64,000 bases of DNA, taken from NCBI GenBank assembly GCA_964503275.1, contig CAZCZO010000006.1, positions 87,117-151,116 on the forward strand, in the 5' to 3' direction. A program made the translations under genes and the position numbers. Every line of letters begins with the position of its first letter. Within the stretch, counting starts at the first letter, position 1. Under the pieces are notes generated by a model. It searched no databases. It saw only the letters and a list, made by a program, of their open reading frames with translations, and had not been told where the DNA came from. This document shows positions 44,105-55,194 of the stretch, piece after piece. This DNA comes from DASRAP01 sp964503275. GTDB lineage: Bacteria; Gemmatimonadota; Gemmatimonadetes; Gemmatimonadales; Gemmatimonadaceae.

Positions 44105-45897
44105 CCCCCCTCCTCGGTGGTGACGGCCGCGACCATTCGGGAGGGTCGTGGTCGCAACGCCTCGGGGATCGGCAGGTCCACCCGTGTCATCGGCCGGGCA
44201 TCACCCAGGAGCACCCCGTAGTCGTCGCGGCGACTCTCGGCCATCAATTGTCGCACTTGCTCCCCGGGGATGCCGTACAGCCGGAGCACGCGGCCGAAGA
44301 TCTCGATCGAGGCCTCCAGCTCCTCGGGGATCACTTCGTTGGCGCCGAGCACCTGCAAGTCCTTGGCCCAGCGGACGCGCCGCGTGCGGACCACGATATG
44401 CACGGTCGCGCTCAGATTGCGTGCCGACACGACGCCGCGGCGCTCCTCGTTCGACGACGCGATGCAGAATACCACAGCCCGCGCATGTCGCGCCCCCACA
44501 TGATCGAGCACATCCTGCCGCGTGCCGTCCCCGAAGATGATGGGCTCGCGCTCCAGCCGCGCCTGGCGCACCACGGATCCGTTCTCCTCGAGGATCACAT
44601 ATGGGATCCCTGCGGCGCGGAGCGCCCGCGCGACGCTGCGACCGCTGAAACCGAACCCGACGATCACCACATGCTCGCCGCTCGGAATCCGATGGAGTCC
44701 GGTCGCCTGCGCCGAGAGCACGTCGAGTTGCTGCTCGCCGATGATCCGCGTGGCGATCGCCGGCCCTGCGGCAAGGAGGAACGGCGCGATCAGCATGGTC
44801 AATACCGACGTCCCGAGGAACAGTTGATAGGCCCCCTCGGGGAACAGTCCCAGCGGCGCGCCGACCTGGGCCAACACGAAGGAGAACTCGCCGATCCCCG
44901 CCAGCGCGACGCCGCTCACGATACCGACATACCACGAGCGCCCGATCCAGTGGACGATGGTCGCGACCAGGGCCGACTTCACGATCATCACCCCGGCGGC
45001 CAGCGCCAGGACGATCGGGGCCGACTCCACGAGCAGTCGCAGGTCCAACAGCATCCCGACCGAGATGAAGAAGATGCCACTGAACGCATCGCGGAAGGGC
45101 AAGATGTCGGAGAGGGCCTGCAGCCCGTACTCCGACTCGGAGATGACCAGCCCGGCCAGAAAGGCCCCGAGCGCGAGGGAGAGACCCACCTGTGCGGTGA
45201 CCCAGGCCGACCCCAGGCAGATCGCCACCGTGACCAGCGTGAACAATTCGCGATTGCGGAGCTCAGCGATGCGCGAGAGCAACCAGCGCACCCCGTAGCC
45301 ACCGAGCACGACCAACGCGGTGACGGTCCCGAGCGAGAGCCCCAGCATCTTCAGCGCCTCACCCGCGGTCCCGCCCGCCCCACCGAGGATCGGCACGAGC
45401 AACATCAGCGGGACGACGCAGAGGTCCTGGAAGATCAGGATCGCCACCACGACGCGTCCGGACGGCGAGTCCAGCTCGTTGCGTTCGTTCAGCAGTTTGA
45501 GGATGATCGCCGTCGATGACAACGCGGCGAGCGCACCGTAAAAGATGCCTTGCGAGACCCCCAAGCCGACGACGACGGACAGCACGGCCACGGCGGCGAT
45601 CACCGTGCCGACCTGCAGCGATCCGCCGCGCAGCACCCACCTCGCCATCTTGGCGACGCGCGACAGCGACAGCTCGAGGCCGATCGCGAACAGCAGGAGC
45701 ACCACCCCGATCTCCGCGAGTTCCGCGACCGCGTCGGGCTCGCCGACCACGGCGAACGCGTGCGGACCGATCAACAGGCCCGTGAGCAGGAACCCGACGA
45801 CCGACGGGATACGGAGGCGTTGCGCGATCGCGACCGCCGGGATCGCACACGCGATGATCAGGACCAGATCGGCCAGCAGCGGCGGCGTATGAGGCAC
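44101..45897 (-). CDS. CPA2-family cation:proton antiporter with TrkA-N and TrkA-C domains
   Basis: A 598-aa KefB/YbaL-like transporter. Residues about 5-385 form a 12-13-helix Na/H exchanger domain (GLLIGPHAF, LLFAIGLELS, LALGAFLAGLVISESEY, FFISVGMLLDL). The TrkA-N Rossmann domain starts at HVVIVGFGFSGRSVARAL (NAD-binding GxGxxG-like). A partial TrkA-C follows. It likely exports K+ or Na+ in exchange for H+ under nucleotide control. The start is GTG at 45897; the gene follows the mutase by 13 bp. Confidence 0.9.
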   Translation of the reverse strand: MPHTPPLLADLVLIIACAIPAVAIAQRLRIPSVVGFLLTGLLIGPHAFAVVGEPDAVAELAEIGVVLLLFAIGLELSLSRVAKMARWVLRGGSLQVGTVIAAVAVLSVVVGLGVSQGIFYGALAALSSTAIILKLLNERNELDSPSGRVVVAILIFQDLCVVPLMLLVPILGGAGGTAGEALKMLGLSLGTVTALVVLGGYGVRWLLSRIAELRNRELFTLVTVAICLGSAWVTAQVGLSLALGAFLAGLVISESEYGLQALSDILPFRDAFSGIFFISVGMLLDLRLLVESAPIVLALAAGVMIVKSALVATIVHWIGRSWYVGIVSGVALAGIGEFSFVLAQVGAPLGLFPEGAYQLFLGTSVLTMLIAPFLLAAGPAIATRIIGEQQLDVLSAQATGLHRIPSGEHVVIVGFGFSGRSVARALRAAGIPYVILEENGSVVRQARLEREPIIFGDGTRQDVLDHVGARHARAVVFCIASSNEERRGVVSARNLSATVHIVVRTRRVRWAKDLQVLGANEVIPEELEASIEIFGRVLRLYGIPGEQVRQLMAESRRDDYGVLLGDARPMTRVDLPIPEALRPRPSRMVAAVTTEEGG

Positions 45898-45910
45898 CGT
45901 GGCGCGACCG

Positions 45911-47588
<1,678 letters not shown>

Positions 47589-47605
<17 letters not shown>

Positions 47606-48677
47606 GGTCGGGTTGGGTCAGCAGGTCGCGGCAATGGCGCAACAGGTCATCCGCCACACCGAAGGGGGTCAAGTGGCCTGATTCGAGGCCATCGAGCCGC
47701 TCCGCAACGAACGCGTGGGTCGACGCATCGCCCCAGAAGCGGGTCCGCAGGCGCTGGGCGACCGCGTCGCGGACGCGCTCGCTCAGCCGGGCGCGACGCC
47801 GAGCCCGCAATTCCCCCGCGCGGTCAAGATACTCGAAGTGTGCGTCCAGTGCGTCGAGGAGCGCCTCGACACCCTGCCCCTCGTGCCCGACCGTCTTCAG
47901 GACGGGCGGCGTCCACTGGGCCGCCGAGGGGTCCCCGGCGAGCGTACGCGCGTGCCGCACGGGGTTCGCCGCGCGAAGCTTCACGCCGTGGTGACCGGGG
48001 GCGGGCGCCGCCCCACCGGCGCGGAGTCCGAGCATCAACTCGATCTCGACCGCCAAGCGATCCGCGCCCGGCCGGTCCGCCTTGTTGACCACGAACACAT
48101 CGGCGATCTCCATCAGGCCCGCCTTCAGCGTCTGGATCGAGTCACCGCTCTCGGGCACGAGCACGACGGTGCTGGTGTCGGCGGTGCGGGCGATATCCAA
48201 TTCGCTCTGTCCGACGCCGACGGTCTCGATCAGGATCCGGTCGAAACCATACGCGTCGAGGACATCGCAGACATCACGCGTGGCGGCGGCCAGGCCGCCG
48301 AGCGACCCGCGCGTCGCCATGGAGCGGATGAAGACGTCGGGATCGAGCGCCACGGCCTCCATGCGCACCCGGTCACCCAGCAAGGCCCCGCCGGTGAAGG
48401 GCGACGAGGGGTCCACCGCGACCACCGCCACGCGGAGCCCGCGCGCCCGACACGCACGCACGAGCTGCATGGTCAAGGTGCTCTTCCCCGCGCCCGGTGG
48501 CCCGGTGATACCGAGACGTCGGGCACGCCCGATGCGCGGGTGGAGGGCCGCAAGCAGGCGGTCTGCGTGGACGCGTCGATTCTCGACGATCGACACGGCG
48601 CGCGCGAGCGCCGCGGGACGACGTGACTCGAAGGCCTCAAGCAGTGGCTGCAGGGTCGTCGGCACGGACATGGTCAT
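47589..48677 (-). CDS. meaB: MeaB/ArgK-type G3E GTPase (mutase chaperone)
   Basis: A 362-aa GTPase that gates cofactor loading and protects B12-dependent acyl-CoA mutases. Walker A GITGPPGAGKSTLTMQL, switch segments VDPSSPFTGGALLGDRVRM and IETVGVGQSE, base-recognition NKAD, and a C-terminal dimerisation arm. The ATG at 48677 overlaps the upstream stop by one base (TGATG). It directly precedes the mutase large subunit, as expected for its client. Confidence 0.94.
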
Positions 48678-49639
48678 CAATCGGTGGGGTCGTCATGCTC
48701 GTCGCGGATCTCGCCGACGAGTTCCTCGAGGAGGTCTTCGAGCGACACGAGGCCGACCGTCCGGCCCTCGCCGTCATGGACGATCGCCAGATGCGTCCGC
48801 TCGCGCAGCATCCGGTAGAGGAGGTCGCTCGCCGGCGACGCCGCCGCCACCCGCACGATCGGGCGTACCCTCGGCGGTGAGGCGAGATCGCTGCGCAGGA
48901 TGTCGAAGGCGTGCCACATGCCGACGACGCGGTCGAGGTCGCCCTCGGTGACGGGCACGCGGGCGAACTTCGTGAGCGCGATCGCCCGCGCGGTCTCGGC
49001 GATGGGGGCGGTGCGGTCGACCCAGAAGATCTGCTCGCGCGGACGCATGACCTCGCGCGCGCGCTTGCTGGAGAAGTCCACCACCCCCGTGATGATCGCA
49101 TTCTCCTCGGCATCGCCCACGCCCTCGAGCTCACCTTCCCGCAAGAGATCCTCGAGCGTCTCGCGCTCTTCATCCTCCGCCGGCGGGACCACGGTGCGCC
49201 GACCCCAGCGCCCGATCTCCTGCGCGACCAGGACCAGCGGCGACAGCACCGTGGAGAGGGCCCGCAACACCGGGACGGCGCGCGGGACCAACTGCGTCGC
49301 CCAGCGACGACCCACGGCGCGCGGGATGAGCTGCCCCACGAAGAGTACGGCGATCGCGGCGATCGCCGTCCGCTCGAGCAACTCGCGGGGGGCATCGTGG
49401 TTTCTGATCCCGAGGCCGGCACCGACGCCGAAGGCCAGCAGCGCCACCGTCGTGCTGGCGGCGAGGAGGAGGCGCCGGATGTCCTCGACGGAGGAAGGCC
49501 CGATCGCCCCCCCTTGGAGACGCTGCTCGACCCAATGGCGTAGCCAGATGCGGCTGACCGAGCGGATCGCGGCCGATGCCGCGGTGAGCACCGCGACGGC
49601 CGCAAGCGCGCCGACCACCACGAGGGGGGTGCCGGTCAT
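48677..49639 (-). CDS. CNNM/CorC-type membrane protein with CBS pair (short form)
   Basis: A 320-aa protein. The N-terminal DUF21/CNNM region has three hydrophobic segments (residues 4-24, 57-78 and 89-106), then ETLEDLLREGELEGVGDAEENAII and a CBS pair (VMRPREQIFWVDRT; VRPIVRVAAASPASDLL). It ends at LEDLLEELVGEIRDEHDD, so the C-terminal CorC_HlyC domain is absent. Probably linked to Mg2+/Co2+ homeostasis or envelope integrity. Overlaps the preceding paralogue by ATGA. Confidence 0.87.
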   Translation of the reverse strand: MTGTPLVVVGALAAVAVLTAASAAIRSVSRIWLRHWVEQRLQGGAIGPSSVEDIRRLLLAASTTVALLAFGVGAGLGIRNHDAPRELLERTAIAAIAVLFVGQLIPRAVGRRWATQLVPRAVPVLRALSTVLSPLVLVAQEIGRWGRRTVVPPAEDEERETLEDLLREGELEGVGDAEENAIITGVVDFSSKRAREVMRPREQIFWVDRTAPIAETARAIALTKFARVPVTEGDLDRVVGMWHAFDILRSDLASPPRVRPIVRVAAASPASDLLYRMLRERTHLAIVHDGEGRTVGLVSLEDLLEELVGEIRDEHDDPTD

Positions 49640-50883
49640 GTGCCACCCTCGTCGTCCGCATCATCGAGCCGCTCGACGAATACGCGCTCCACGCGCCGCC
49701 GCCGGACCCGCTCCATCACCAGCCGCCATCCGCGCCACTCGATGCTCTCGCCTGCCTTCGGCACGCGTCCGAACAGCTCGTACGCGAGCCCGCCGACCGT
49801 ACTGACATCATCGTGTTCGAGCGATGCGCCGGTCAGCTCCGAGAGCTGATCGAGCGTCAGCCGGCCCGGGACCCACAGCCGGTGCTCGCCATCGCGCTCC
49901 ACCTCCGGGTCATTGCTGTCATGCTCATCGTTGATCTCGCCGACGATCAACTCCAGCACGTCCTCGATCGTCACCATGCCCGCGGTCCCGCCGAACTCAT
50001 CCGCGACGATGGCGATGTGCAGCCCGTGATCACGGAAGTCGCGCAGTTGCGCGTCGACCGCCTTCACGGCGGGGACGAACGCGGCCGCACGCACCAAGGT
50101 CCCCCATCCGCCCTCAGGCTCGCTCGACGCGACGACGAACGGCAACAGGTCCTTGGCATAGAGGATCCCCGTGACGCCGTCGAGGTCCCCTTCATAGACC
50201 ACGAGACGGGAGTGCCCCGAGCTGCGTACGCGGTCGACGACCTCCGACCACGGCGTCCGCTGATCGATCCCCACGATGTCCACGCGCGGGGTCATCACCT
50301 CTTCAAGCGTCGTGTCGCTCAACGCGAAGACCCCGCTGAGCAGGGGCGCGCTCATCTGCCCGAGCTCCGCCTCGGCGGTGACCACCTGCCGGAACCGCTC
50401 GATGGATTCGCCGTGTCGCTCCTCATCGGCCGCTTCGCGCGCCGGCAACCACGCATGCAAGGTCGACTCGAACCATTCCCCCAGCGCCACCACCGGGGTG
50501 AGCGCGCGCTCGACCAATATCACCAGGGTCCGCATCGCCTCGAGGGCTCGGACCCCGTCGCGATCGCCGCGATCACGCGCCGCGGTCTCGCTCAGCACGA
50601 CCAGCGCCACGCCGACCAGCACACTGCCCCAGAGCGGCAGCAGCAGGAGACCGCGACTGTCGGCCAGGGCGACACCGGCCGCCGCGCCGGCTGACAGCTG
50701 TGCGACGACCCGGCCGAAGGCCAAGGCGCGATGCAATCGTTCGCGCCGCTCGACGAAAGCGCGCACGCCGTCGGGCAGGCTCGGATCGTCCTCGTCCACG
50801 CCCAGCAGGGCGCCGTCGGCATAGGCACACGCCGCAGCACCCACGCTGCAGCCGAACATGGCCAGGATGCTCGCCGCACTCAT
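49636..50883 (-). CDS. CNNM/CorC-type membrane protein with CBS pair and CorC_HlyC domain
   Basis: A 415-aa paralogue of the next gene. A weakly hydrophobic N-terminal CNNM region is followed by the CBS pair (EVMTPRVDIVGIDQ; IAIVADEFGGTAGMVTIEDVLELIVGEI) and a full CorC_HlyC domain (WVPGRLTLDQLSELTG, DVSTVGGLAYELFGRVPKAGESI). The ATG at 50883 overlaps the ybeY stop (ATGA). The phoH-ybeY-corC order is conserved across bacteria; a second copy is less usual. Confidence 0.9.
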   Translation of the reverse strand: MSAASILAMFGCSVGAAACAYADGALLGVDEDDPSLPDGVRAFVERRERLHRALAFGRVVAQLSAGAAAGVALADSRGLLLLPLWGSVLVGVALVVLSETAARDRGDRDGVRALEAMRTLVILVERALTPVVALGEWFESTLHAWLPAREAADEERHGESIERFRQVVTAEAELGQMSAPLLSGVFALSDTTLEEVMTPRVDIVGIDQRTPWSEVVDRVRSSGHSRLVVYEGDLDGVTGILYAKDLLPFVVASSEPEGGWGTLVRAAAFVPAVKAVDAQLRDFRDHGLHIAIVADEFGGTAGMVTIEDVLELIVGEINDEHDSNDPEVERDGEHRLWVPGRLTLDQLSELTGASLEHDDVSTVGGLAYELFGRVPKAGESIEWRGWRLVMERVRRRRVERVFVERLDDADDEGGT

Positions 50884-51374
50884 ACGGCGAGCCGAGCGAG
50901 CACGCGGGCGAGCAATCGCTCTTGACGCCGCCACATCGGCGAGCGCTCCCGCTGATCGTCCTCGGGGTGGGTGTGGCCCAGCACGTGCAACACGCCATGC
51001 ACGACCACCCGCAGGAGCTCCACGCGCAGCGGCACGCCGAACCGGCGCGCGTGCGCGCGCACGACGTCGAGGCAGATGTAGATGTCCCCGACCGCCGCTA
51101 CCGCCCCCCCTGCTCCCAGGGCGAACGTGATCACGTCCGTCGGTCCACGGTGCCCGAGATACTGCCGGTTCATGGCCGCGCTGCGCCGAGGCCGTACGAC
51201 CGCGATGGAGATCAGCGCGTCGCGGACGCCCTCGGCGCGCAGGACGAGCCGCACCGCCACACCCAGCGTCTCCCGCGCGACCGGCAATCGCGGGACCTCG
51301 GATTGGATCGCGACCCCGAGGCGCTCCGCCGATGGCTGTGCGGAACGCCTCGATCGACTCGGTGCGTCACTCAC
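50880..51374 (-). CDS. ybeY: Endoribonuclease YbeY
   Basis: A 164-aa zinc endoribonuclease for 16S rRNA 3' maturation and ribosome quality control. The metal site is HGVLHVLGHTH near residues 125-135. The upstream AMNRQYLGHRGPTDVITF is the other family signature. The GTG at 51374 overlaps the phoH stop as GTGA. Confidence 0.94.
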   Translation of the reverse strand: MSDAPSRSRRSAQPSAERLGVAIQSEVPRLPVARETLGVAVRLVLRAEGVRDALISIAVVRPRRSAAMNRQYLGHRGPTDVITFALGAGGAVAAVGDIYICLDVVRAHARRFGVPLRVELLRVVVHGVLHVLGHTHPEDDQRERSPMWRRQERLLARVLARLAV

Positions 51375-52345
51375 CCGTTGGCGTCCGCAGCGTAGGCCTT
51401 GATGATCTCTCGGACCAACCGGTGCCGGATCACGTCCGCATCGCTGAAATAGTGGAACGCGATCCCTTCAATCCCCGGGAGGATCCGCTCGACCTGGACG
51501 AGCCCCGACTCCTCGCGCTTGGGCAGGTCGATCTGCGTCTTGTCGCCCGTGATCACCGTCTTCGAGTTCACCCCGAGGCGCGTGAGGAACATCTTCATCT
51601 GCGCATTCGTGGCGTTCTGCGCCTCATCGAGGATGACGAAGGCATCGGCCAGGGTGCGGCCGCGCATGTAGGCCAGCGGCGCGATCTCGATGGTCCGTGT
51701 CTCCAACGCGCGTTGGACCCGGTCGACGGGCATCATGTCCTCGAGCGCATCGTAGAGTGGGCGCAGATACGGGTCGACCTTCGCCTGCAGATCGCCGGGC
51801 AAGAAGCCCAGACTCTCCCCCGCTTCGACGGCCGGACGTGCGAGCACGATCCGCTTGACCCGCTTGCGGGCCAACGCATCGACGGCGGCGGCGACGGCGA
51901 GATAGGTCTTTCCGGTGCCTGCCGGTCCGATCCCGACGACGATGTCGTTCTCGCTGATGTCCTTGAGATACGCGGCTTGCCCTGGCGTCTTCGGTTGGAT
52001 GACCTTGCGGATGCCGGGTAGCACGATCCGCCCATCGGCCGGTGGCGATGCCTCGCGCGACCCGTCGAGCGCCAAGCGCAGCACATCGTCGGCGTCGAGC
52101 GCCAGCCGCTGGCGTGCGGCGTCGATCATACGGCTCGCGATGGGGCGCGCCCGCTCGAGTTGCTCCGGCGTACCGGCGAGGGTCAGCGCGTCGCCCCGCA
52201 GGGTGGCGCGGACCCCCGTCTGCCGGGTCAGTTCCCCGAGATTCGCGTCGTTGACCCCGGCGAGTAGCAACAGATCGGCCCCCTCGACGTCGAGCCGAAG
52301 CGCGGTCGGGTCGTCGACCACCGCGGAACGCTCTCGATCACTCAC
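51371..52345 (-). CDS. phoH: PhoH-family ATPase
   Basis: A 324-aa PhoH/YbeZ-like protein. An N-terminal KH-like region (about 10-75) precedes the ATPase domain with Walker A GIGPAGTGKTYLAVA, ARPAVEAGESLGFLPG, and Walker B FVILDEAQNA. It is thought to act with YbeY in RNA processing. The start is taken as GTG 52345, overlapping aspS by 8 bp (GTGAGTGA). Confidence 0.93.
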   Translation of the reverse strand: MSDRERSAVVDDPTALRLDVEGADLLLLAGVNDANLGELTRQTGVRATLRGDALTLAGTPEQLERARPIASRMIDAARQRLALDADDVLRLALDGSREASPPADGRIVLPGIRKVIQPKTPGQAAYLKDISENDIVVGIGPAGTGKTYLAVAAAVDALARKRVKRIVLARPAVEAGESLGFLPGDLQAKVDPYLRPLYDALEDMMPVDRVQRALETRTIEIAPLAYMRGRTLADAFVILDEAQNATNAQMKMFLTRLGVNSKTVITGDKTQIDLPKREESGLVQVERILPGIEGIAFHYFSDADVIRHRLVREIIKAYAADANG

Positions 52346-54158
52346 GGACGACTCCGCTTCGGAGATGCAGAGCCGCGAGATCGGCCTCAAGCACCGGCGT
52401 GGGAGCGCCTTCGAAGAGCGCACGCGCCGCGGTGGTCTTGGGGAAGGCGATGACCTCTCGGAGCGAGGTCGCACCGGCCAGCATCATCGCGATCCGATCG
52501 AACCCGAAGGCGATGCCGCCATGCGGCGGGGCCCCAGCCCGCAATCCCTCCAGCAGGAAGCCGAACTTGTGCTCGGCGGACTGGGCGTCGATGCCCAGCA
52601 ACCGGAACACCGCCGACTGTACCGATGGGTCCGCGATGCGGATGCTCCCGCCACCCAGCTCGACGCCGTTGTACACGAGGTCGTACGCCTGCGCGGTCCA
52701 GGTGGTCGGATCGCCGCCGCTGGCAGGCTCCGTGGCGGTGAGCGCCTCCACGAACTGGGGCGCCGGCGCCGTGAACGGATGGTGCAACGGTTCCAGGGCC
52801 CCCGACTCGTCGTTCCGCCCGAACATCGGGAAGTCCACGATCCACACGAAGGCCTCCGCGCTCGGGTCGATCATCCCCGCGCGCGCAGCCACGGTCTGAC
52901 GCAGGCGATCCAGCGCTGGATTGGTCACCGCATCCGGCGCGGCGACGAACAGCCCGAGATCACCGTCCGCGAGTCCCAACGCGTCTGCCGCATCGGTCGC
53001 GAGGAACTTGGCGACGGGGCCCTCCAGCCCGTTGGCCGTCCGCTTGAGACGGATCAAGCCGCCGGCACCGGCGGCGCGTACGACGGCTTCGAGTTCATCG
53101 ACGTGCTTGCGGGACCAGTCGGCCGCGCCCGGCACGACGATGCCACGCACCCGTCCCCCCTCGGCGATCGCGGAGGTCGCGACGCCAAAGGTACTGGCCG
53201 CGAAGACCGGACTCACGTCGCGGATCTCGAGCCCGAAGCGGAGGTCGGGGCGATCGCACCCGTAGCGCTCCATCGCGTCGACGTAGCGCATCCGAGGAAC
53301 CGGTCGCTGCATCCGCCGGCCGGCGGTGGCCCAGAGCGCCTCGATCAGGCCTTCCATGAGCCCGAGGACGTCCTCCTGCGCGACGAAGGACGCCTCGACA
53401 TCGATCTGGGTGAACTCGGGCTGACGATCCGCGCGGAGATCCTCATCGCGAAAGCAACGCGCGATCTGGAAGTAGCGGTCGTACCCCGCGACCATCAGCA
53501 GCTGCTTGTACAGCTGAGGCGACTGCGGCAGCGCGTAGAACTCGCCTGGATGGACGCGACTCGGGACCAGATAATCACGCGCGCCCTCGGGGGTCGGCTT
53601 CGTGAGGATCGGCGTCTCGACCTCCATGAAGCCGTAGTCGCTGAGGTAGCGCCGGGTCGCCTGCAGCAAGCGGTGCCGGAGCATCAGATTGGCCTGCAGC
53701 TCGGGGCGCCGCAGGTCATGGATGCGATGCCGAAGGCGCAGCTCCTCGGCGGCGAGCTTCTCTCCCTTCCCACGGGCGACCGGGATCGGCGGGACCTGTG
53801 CCGGGCCGATCGTGCGGACCGATGCGGCGCGCACCTCGACCTCCCCGCTGGCCACATCCGCGTTGCGTGTCCCCGCTTCCCGGGCCACCACCACGCCTTC
53901 CACCGCGACGACACTCTCCGACGGCAAGGCGGCTGCCGCCTGCAGCACCTCGGGCGCGCTCCAGGCCGGACCGAAGGACACCTGGACCAGGCCATCGCGA
54001 TCCCGGAGATCCAGGAAGAGCAGACCACCCAGATCGCGCGTCCGGTGGACCCAGCCGCAGAGCTGTACGGACTGGCCGATGTGCTCGGCGCGAAGCGCAC
54101 CGGCGGGGAGTGACCGAAGCGAAGTGGCGCGGGGATGCACAGCGAGGTCGGACGTCAC
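52338..54158 (-). CDS. aspS: Aspartyl-tRNA synthetase
   Basis: A 606-aa bacterial-type class IIb synthetase. It has an N-terminal OB-fold for the anticodon (GWVHRTRDLGGLLFLDLRDRDG) and motif 2 around FRDEDLRADRQPEFTQID. A GAD insertion domain lies at about 290-420. Motif 3 is GGIAFGFDRIAMMLAG. The sequence does not settle whether it also charges tRNA-Asn. The GTG at 54158 (VTSDLAVHPR) is chosen, because the frame continues upstream without conserved residues. It is the first gene of a 14-gene minus-strand run. Confidence 0.95.
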   Translation of the reverse strand: MTSDLAVHPRATSLRSLPAGALRAEHIGQSVQLCGWVHRTRDLGGLLFLDLRDRDGLVQVSFGPAWSAPEVLQAAAALPSESVVAVEGVVVAREAGTRNADVASGEVEVRAASVRTIGPAQVPPIPVARGKGEKLAAEELRLRHRIHDLRRPELQANLMLRHRLLQATRRYLSDYGFMEVETPILTKPTPEGARDYLVPSRVHPGEFYALPQSPQLYKQLLMVAGYDRYFQIARCFRDEDLRADRQPEFTQIDVEASFVAQEDVLGLMEGLIEALWATAGRRMQRPVPRMRYVDAMERYGCDRPDLRFGLEIRDVSPVFAASTFGVATSAIAEGGRVRGIVVPGAADWSRKHVDELEAVVRAAGAGGLIRLKRTANGLEGPVAKFLATDAADALGLADGDLGLFVAAPDAVTNPALDRLRQTVAARAGMIDPSAEAFVWIVDFPMFGRNDESGALEPLHHPFTAPAPQFVEALTATEPASGGDPTTWTAQAYDLVYNGVELGGGSIRIADPSVQSAVFRLLGIDAQSAEHKFGFLLEGLRAGAPPHGGIAFGFDRIAMMLAGATSLREVIAFPKTTAARALFEGAPTPVLEADLAALHLRSGVVRE

Positions 54159-54303
54159 GACGAGATGGACGGGAGAAGGATCACGCCGGCTGCGCCGACG
54201 CGGAATACCATATCGTAAGATACGCAGGGACAGCGAGTTATCGGTAGCGCCGAGCGACGCTAAGGGACCGTGCCGGCTCCGGCGTGACCCGTTATCCTTC
54301 GGG
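54159..54303. promoter_or_regulatory. Divergent promoter region between aspS and an outer-membrane protein gene
   Basis: A 145-bp gap between divergently read genes must carry promoters for both. Visible features are TATCGTAAGATA (54211-54222), the most AT-rich spot and a possible -10 area, and a separated 9-bp inverted repeat TCACGCCGG/CCGGCGTGA (54181-54189 and 54279-54287). I cannot assign -35/-10 boxes with confidence. Confidence 0.35.
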
Positions 54304-55194
54304 ATGCGCCTTCCGGTACCGCTCGCCGCATTGCTCCTGTCCGCAAGGGTCGCGACGGCGCAGACTGTTCCCGCGCGGGACCTCCTCAATGCGCCGCTCG
54401 GACTCATCGGCGCGCCGGCGGCACTGGCCGATGGCGTGGCGGCCGGCGTCTGGAACCCCGCGACCAAGGCGCTGGAGGGCGATGATCGGTACAGCGCGGG
54501 CGTCGCCGCGCTCAACGCGCCCGTCGATGTCGCGCTCACGGGACAACTGCTCTCCGTCGCGTTCCGCGTGCGATCGCGCGGGACCATCGGCGCATCGCTG
54601 GCTCGTGCTGGCGTGGCCGACCTGGTGCGGACCGATACGGACCCGCAGTCCATCGGCGGCGACATCCCGTACGGCATCTGGGTGACGTCGCTCGGGTATT
54701 CGTATCGCGTGGCGCCGCACCTCGTGGTCGGCGCCGCGGCCCGGTACCTCTCGGGGCGCGTCGATGGCGATCAGCGCGCCCGCCTCGGCGCCGACGCGGG
54801 CGTCCTCGTCGACGGCTTGGGGACCGTCGACGGCCGACTCGCGGCGTCGACGTTCCTGCAGACCGTGGATCGGGAGGAGCCGACCACGCTGCTCCTCGCT
54901 GGCGATGCGCGCGTCTACCAGCGGGATTCCAGTCTGATGCTGCGCGCCGGTCTCGGGCTCGTCCGCACCCCACGGGCCGTCACTGAGTGGTACCCGCACG
55001 TCAGCGGCTCCCTCGGGCGCGTCCTGGTCCGTGGGGGCCCCGTCCTCGTGGACGCCTTCGGCACGGCGTCGTGGCGGTCGCGGCTGGCGATCACCCTTGA
55101 ACAGGACCGCTTCACGATCGGCGTGGTCCAAGAGTCGAACTCAAGTGGGCTGACTCCCACGTACCAGATCGCCGTGAGCACGCGACGCCGATGA
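54304..55194 (+). CDS. Putative outer-membrane beta-barrel protein
   Basis: A 296-aa protein of unrecognised family. Signal peptide residues 1-20 (ends ATAQ). The rest has alternating small and polar residues with Gly/Ala turns and repeated short strands (LGYSYRVAPHLVVGAAARYLSG), ending in an Arg-Arg-Arg tail. The opening NAPLGLIGAPAALADG...WNPA resembles the start of PorV/FadL-like transport barrels, but this is only a similarity of pattern. Its stop overlaps the rlmN start (ATGA). A longer frame starting at 53689 crosses aspS and is not used. Confidence 0.7.
   Translation: MRLPVPLAALLLSARVATAQTVPARDLLNAPLGLIGAPAALADGVAAGVWNPATKALEGDDRYSAGVAALNAPVDVALTGQLLSVAFRVRSRGTIGASLARAGVADLVRTDTDPQSIGGDIPYGIWVTSLGYSYRVAPHLVVGAAARYLSGRVDGDQRARLGADAGVLVDGLGTVDGRLAASTFLQTVDREEPTTLLLAGDARVYQRDSSLMLRAGLGLVRTPRAVTEWYPHVSGSLGRVLVRGGPVLVDAFGTASWRSRLAITLEQDRFTIGVVQESNSSGLTPTYQIAVSTRRR

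Noticed and set aside
53689..54303. Upstream extension of the outer-membrane protein gene to 501 codons
   Set aside because: It lies opposite aspS, and the ATG at 54304 begins a clear signal peptide.
54159..54677. Upstream extension of aspS to 779 codons
   Set aside because: It overlaps the divergent outer-membrane protein gene and encodes no synthetase-like sequence before VTSDLAVHPR.
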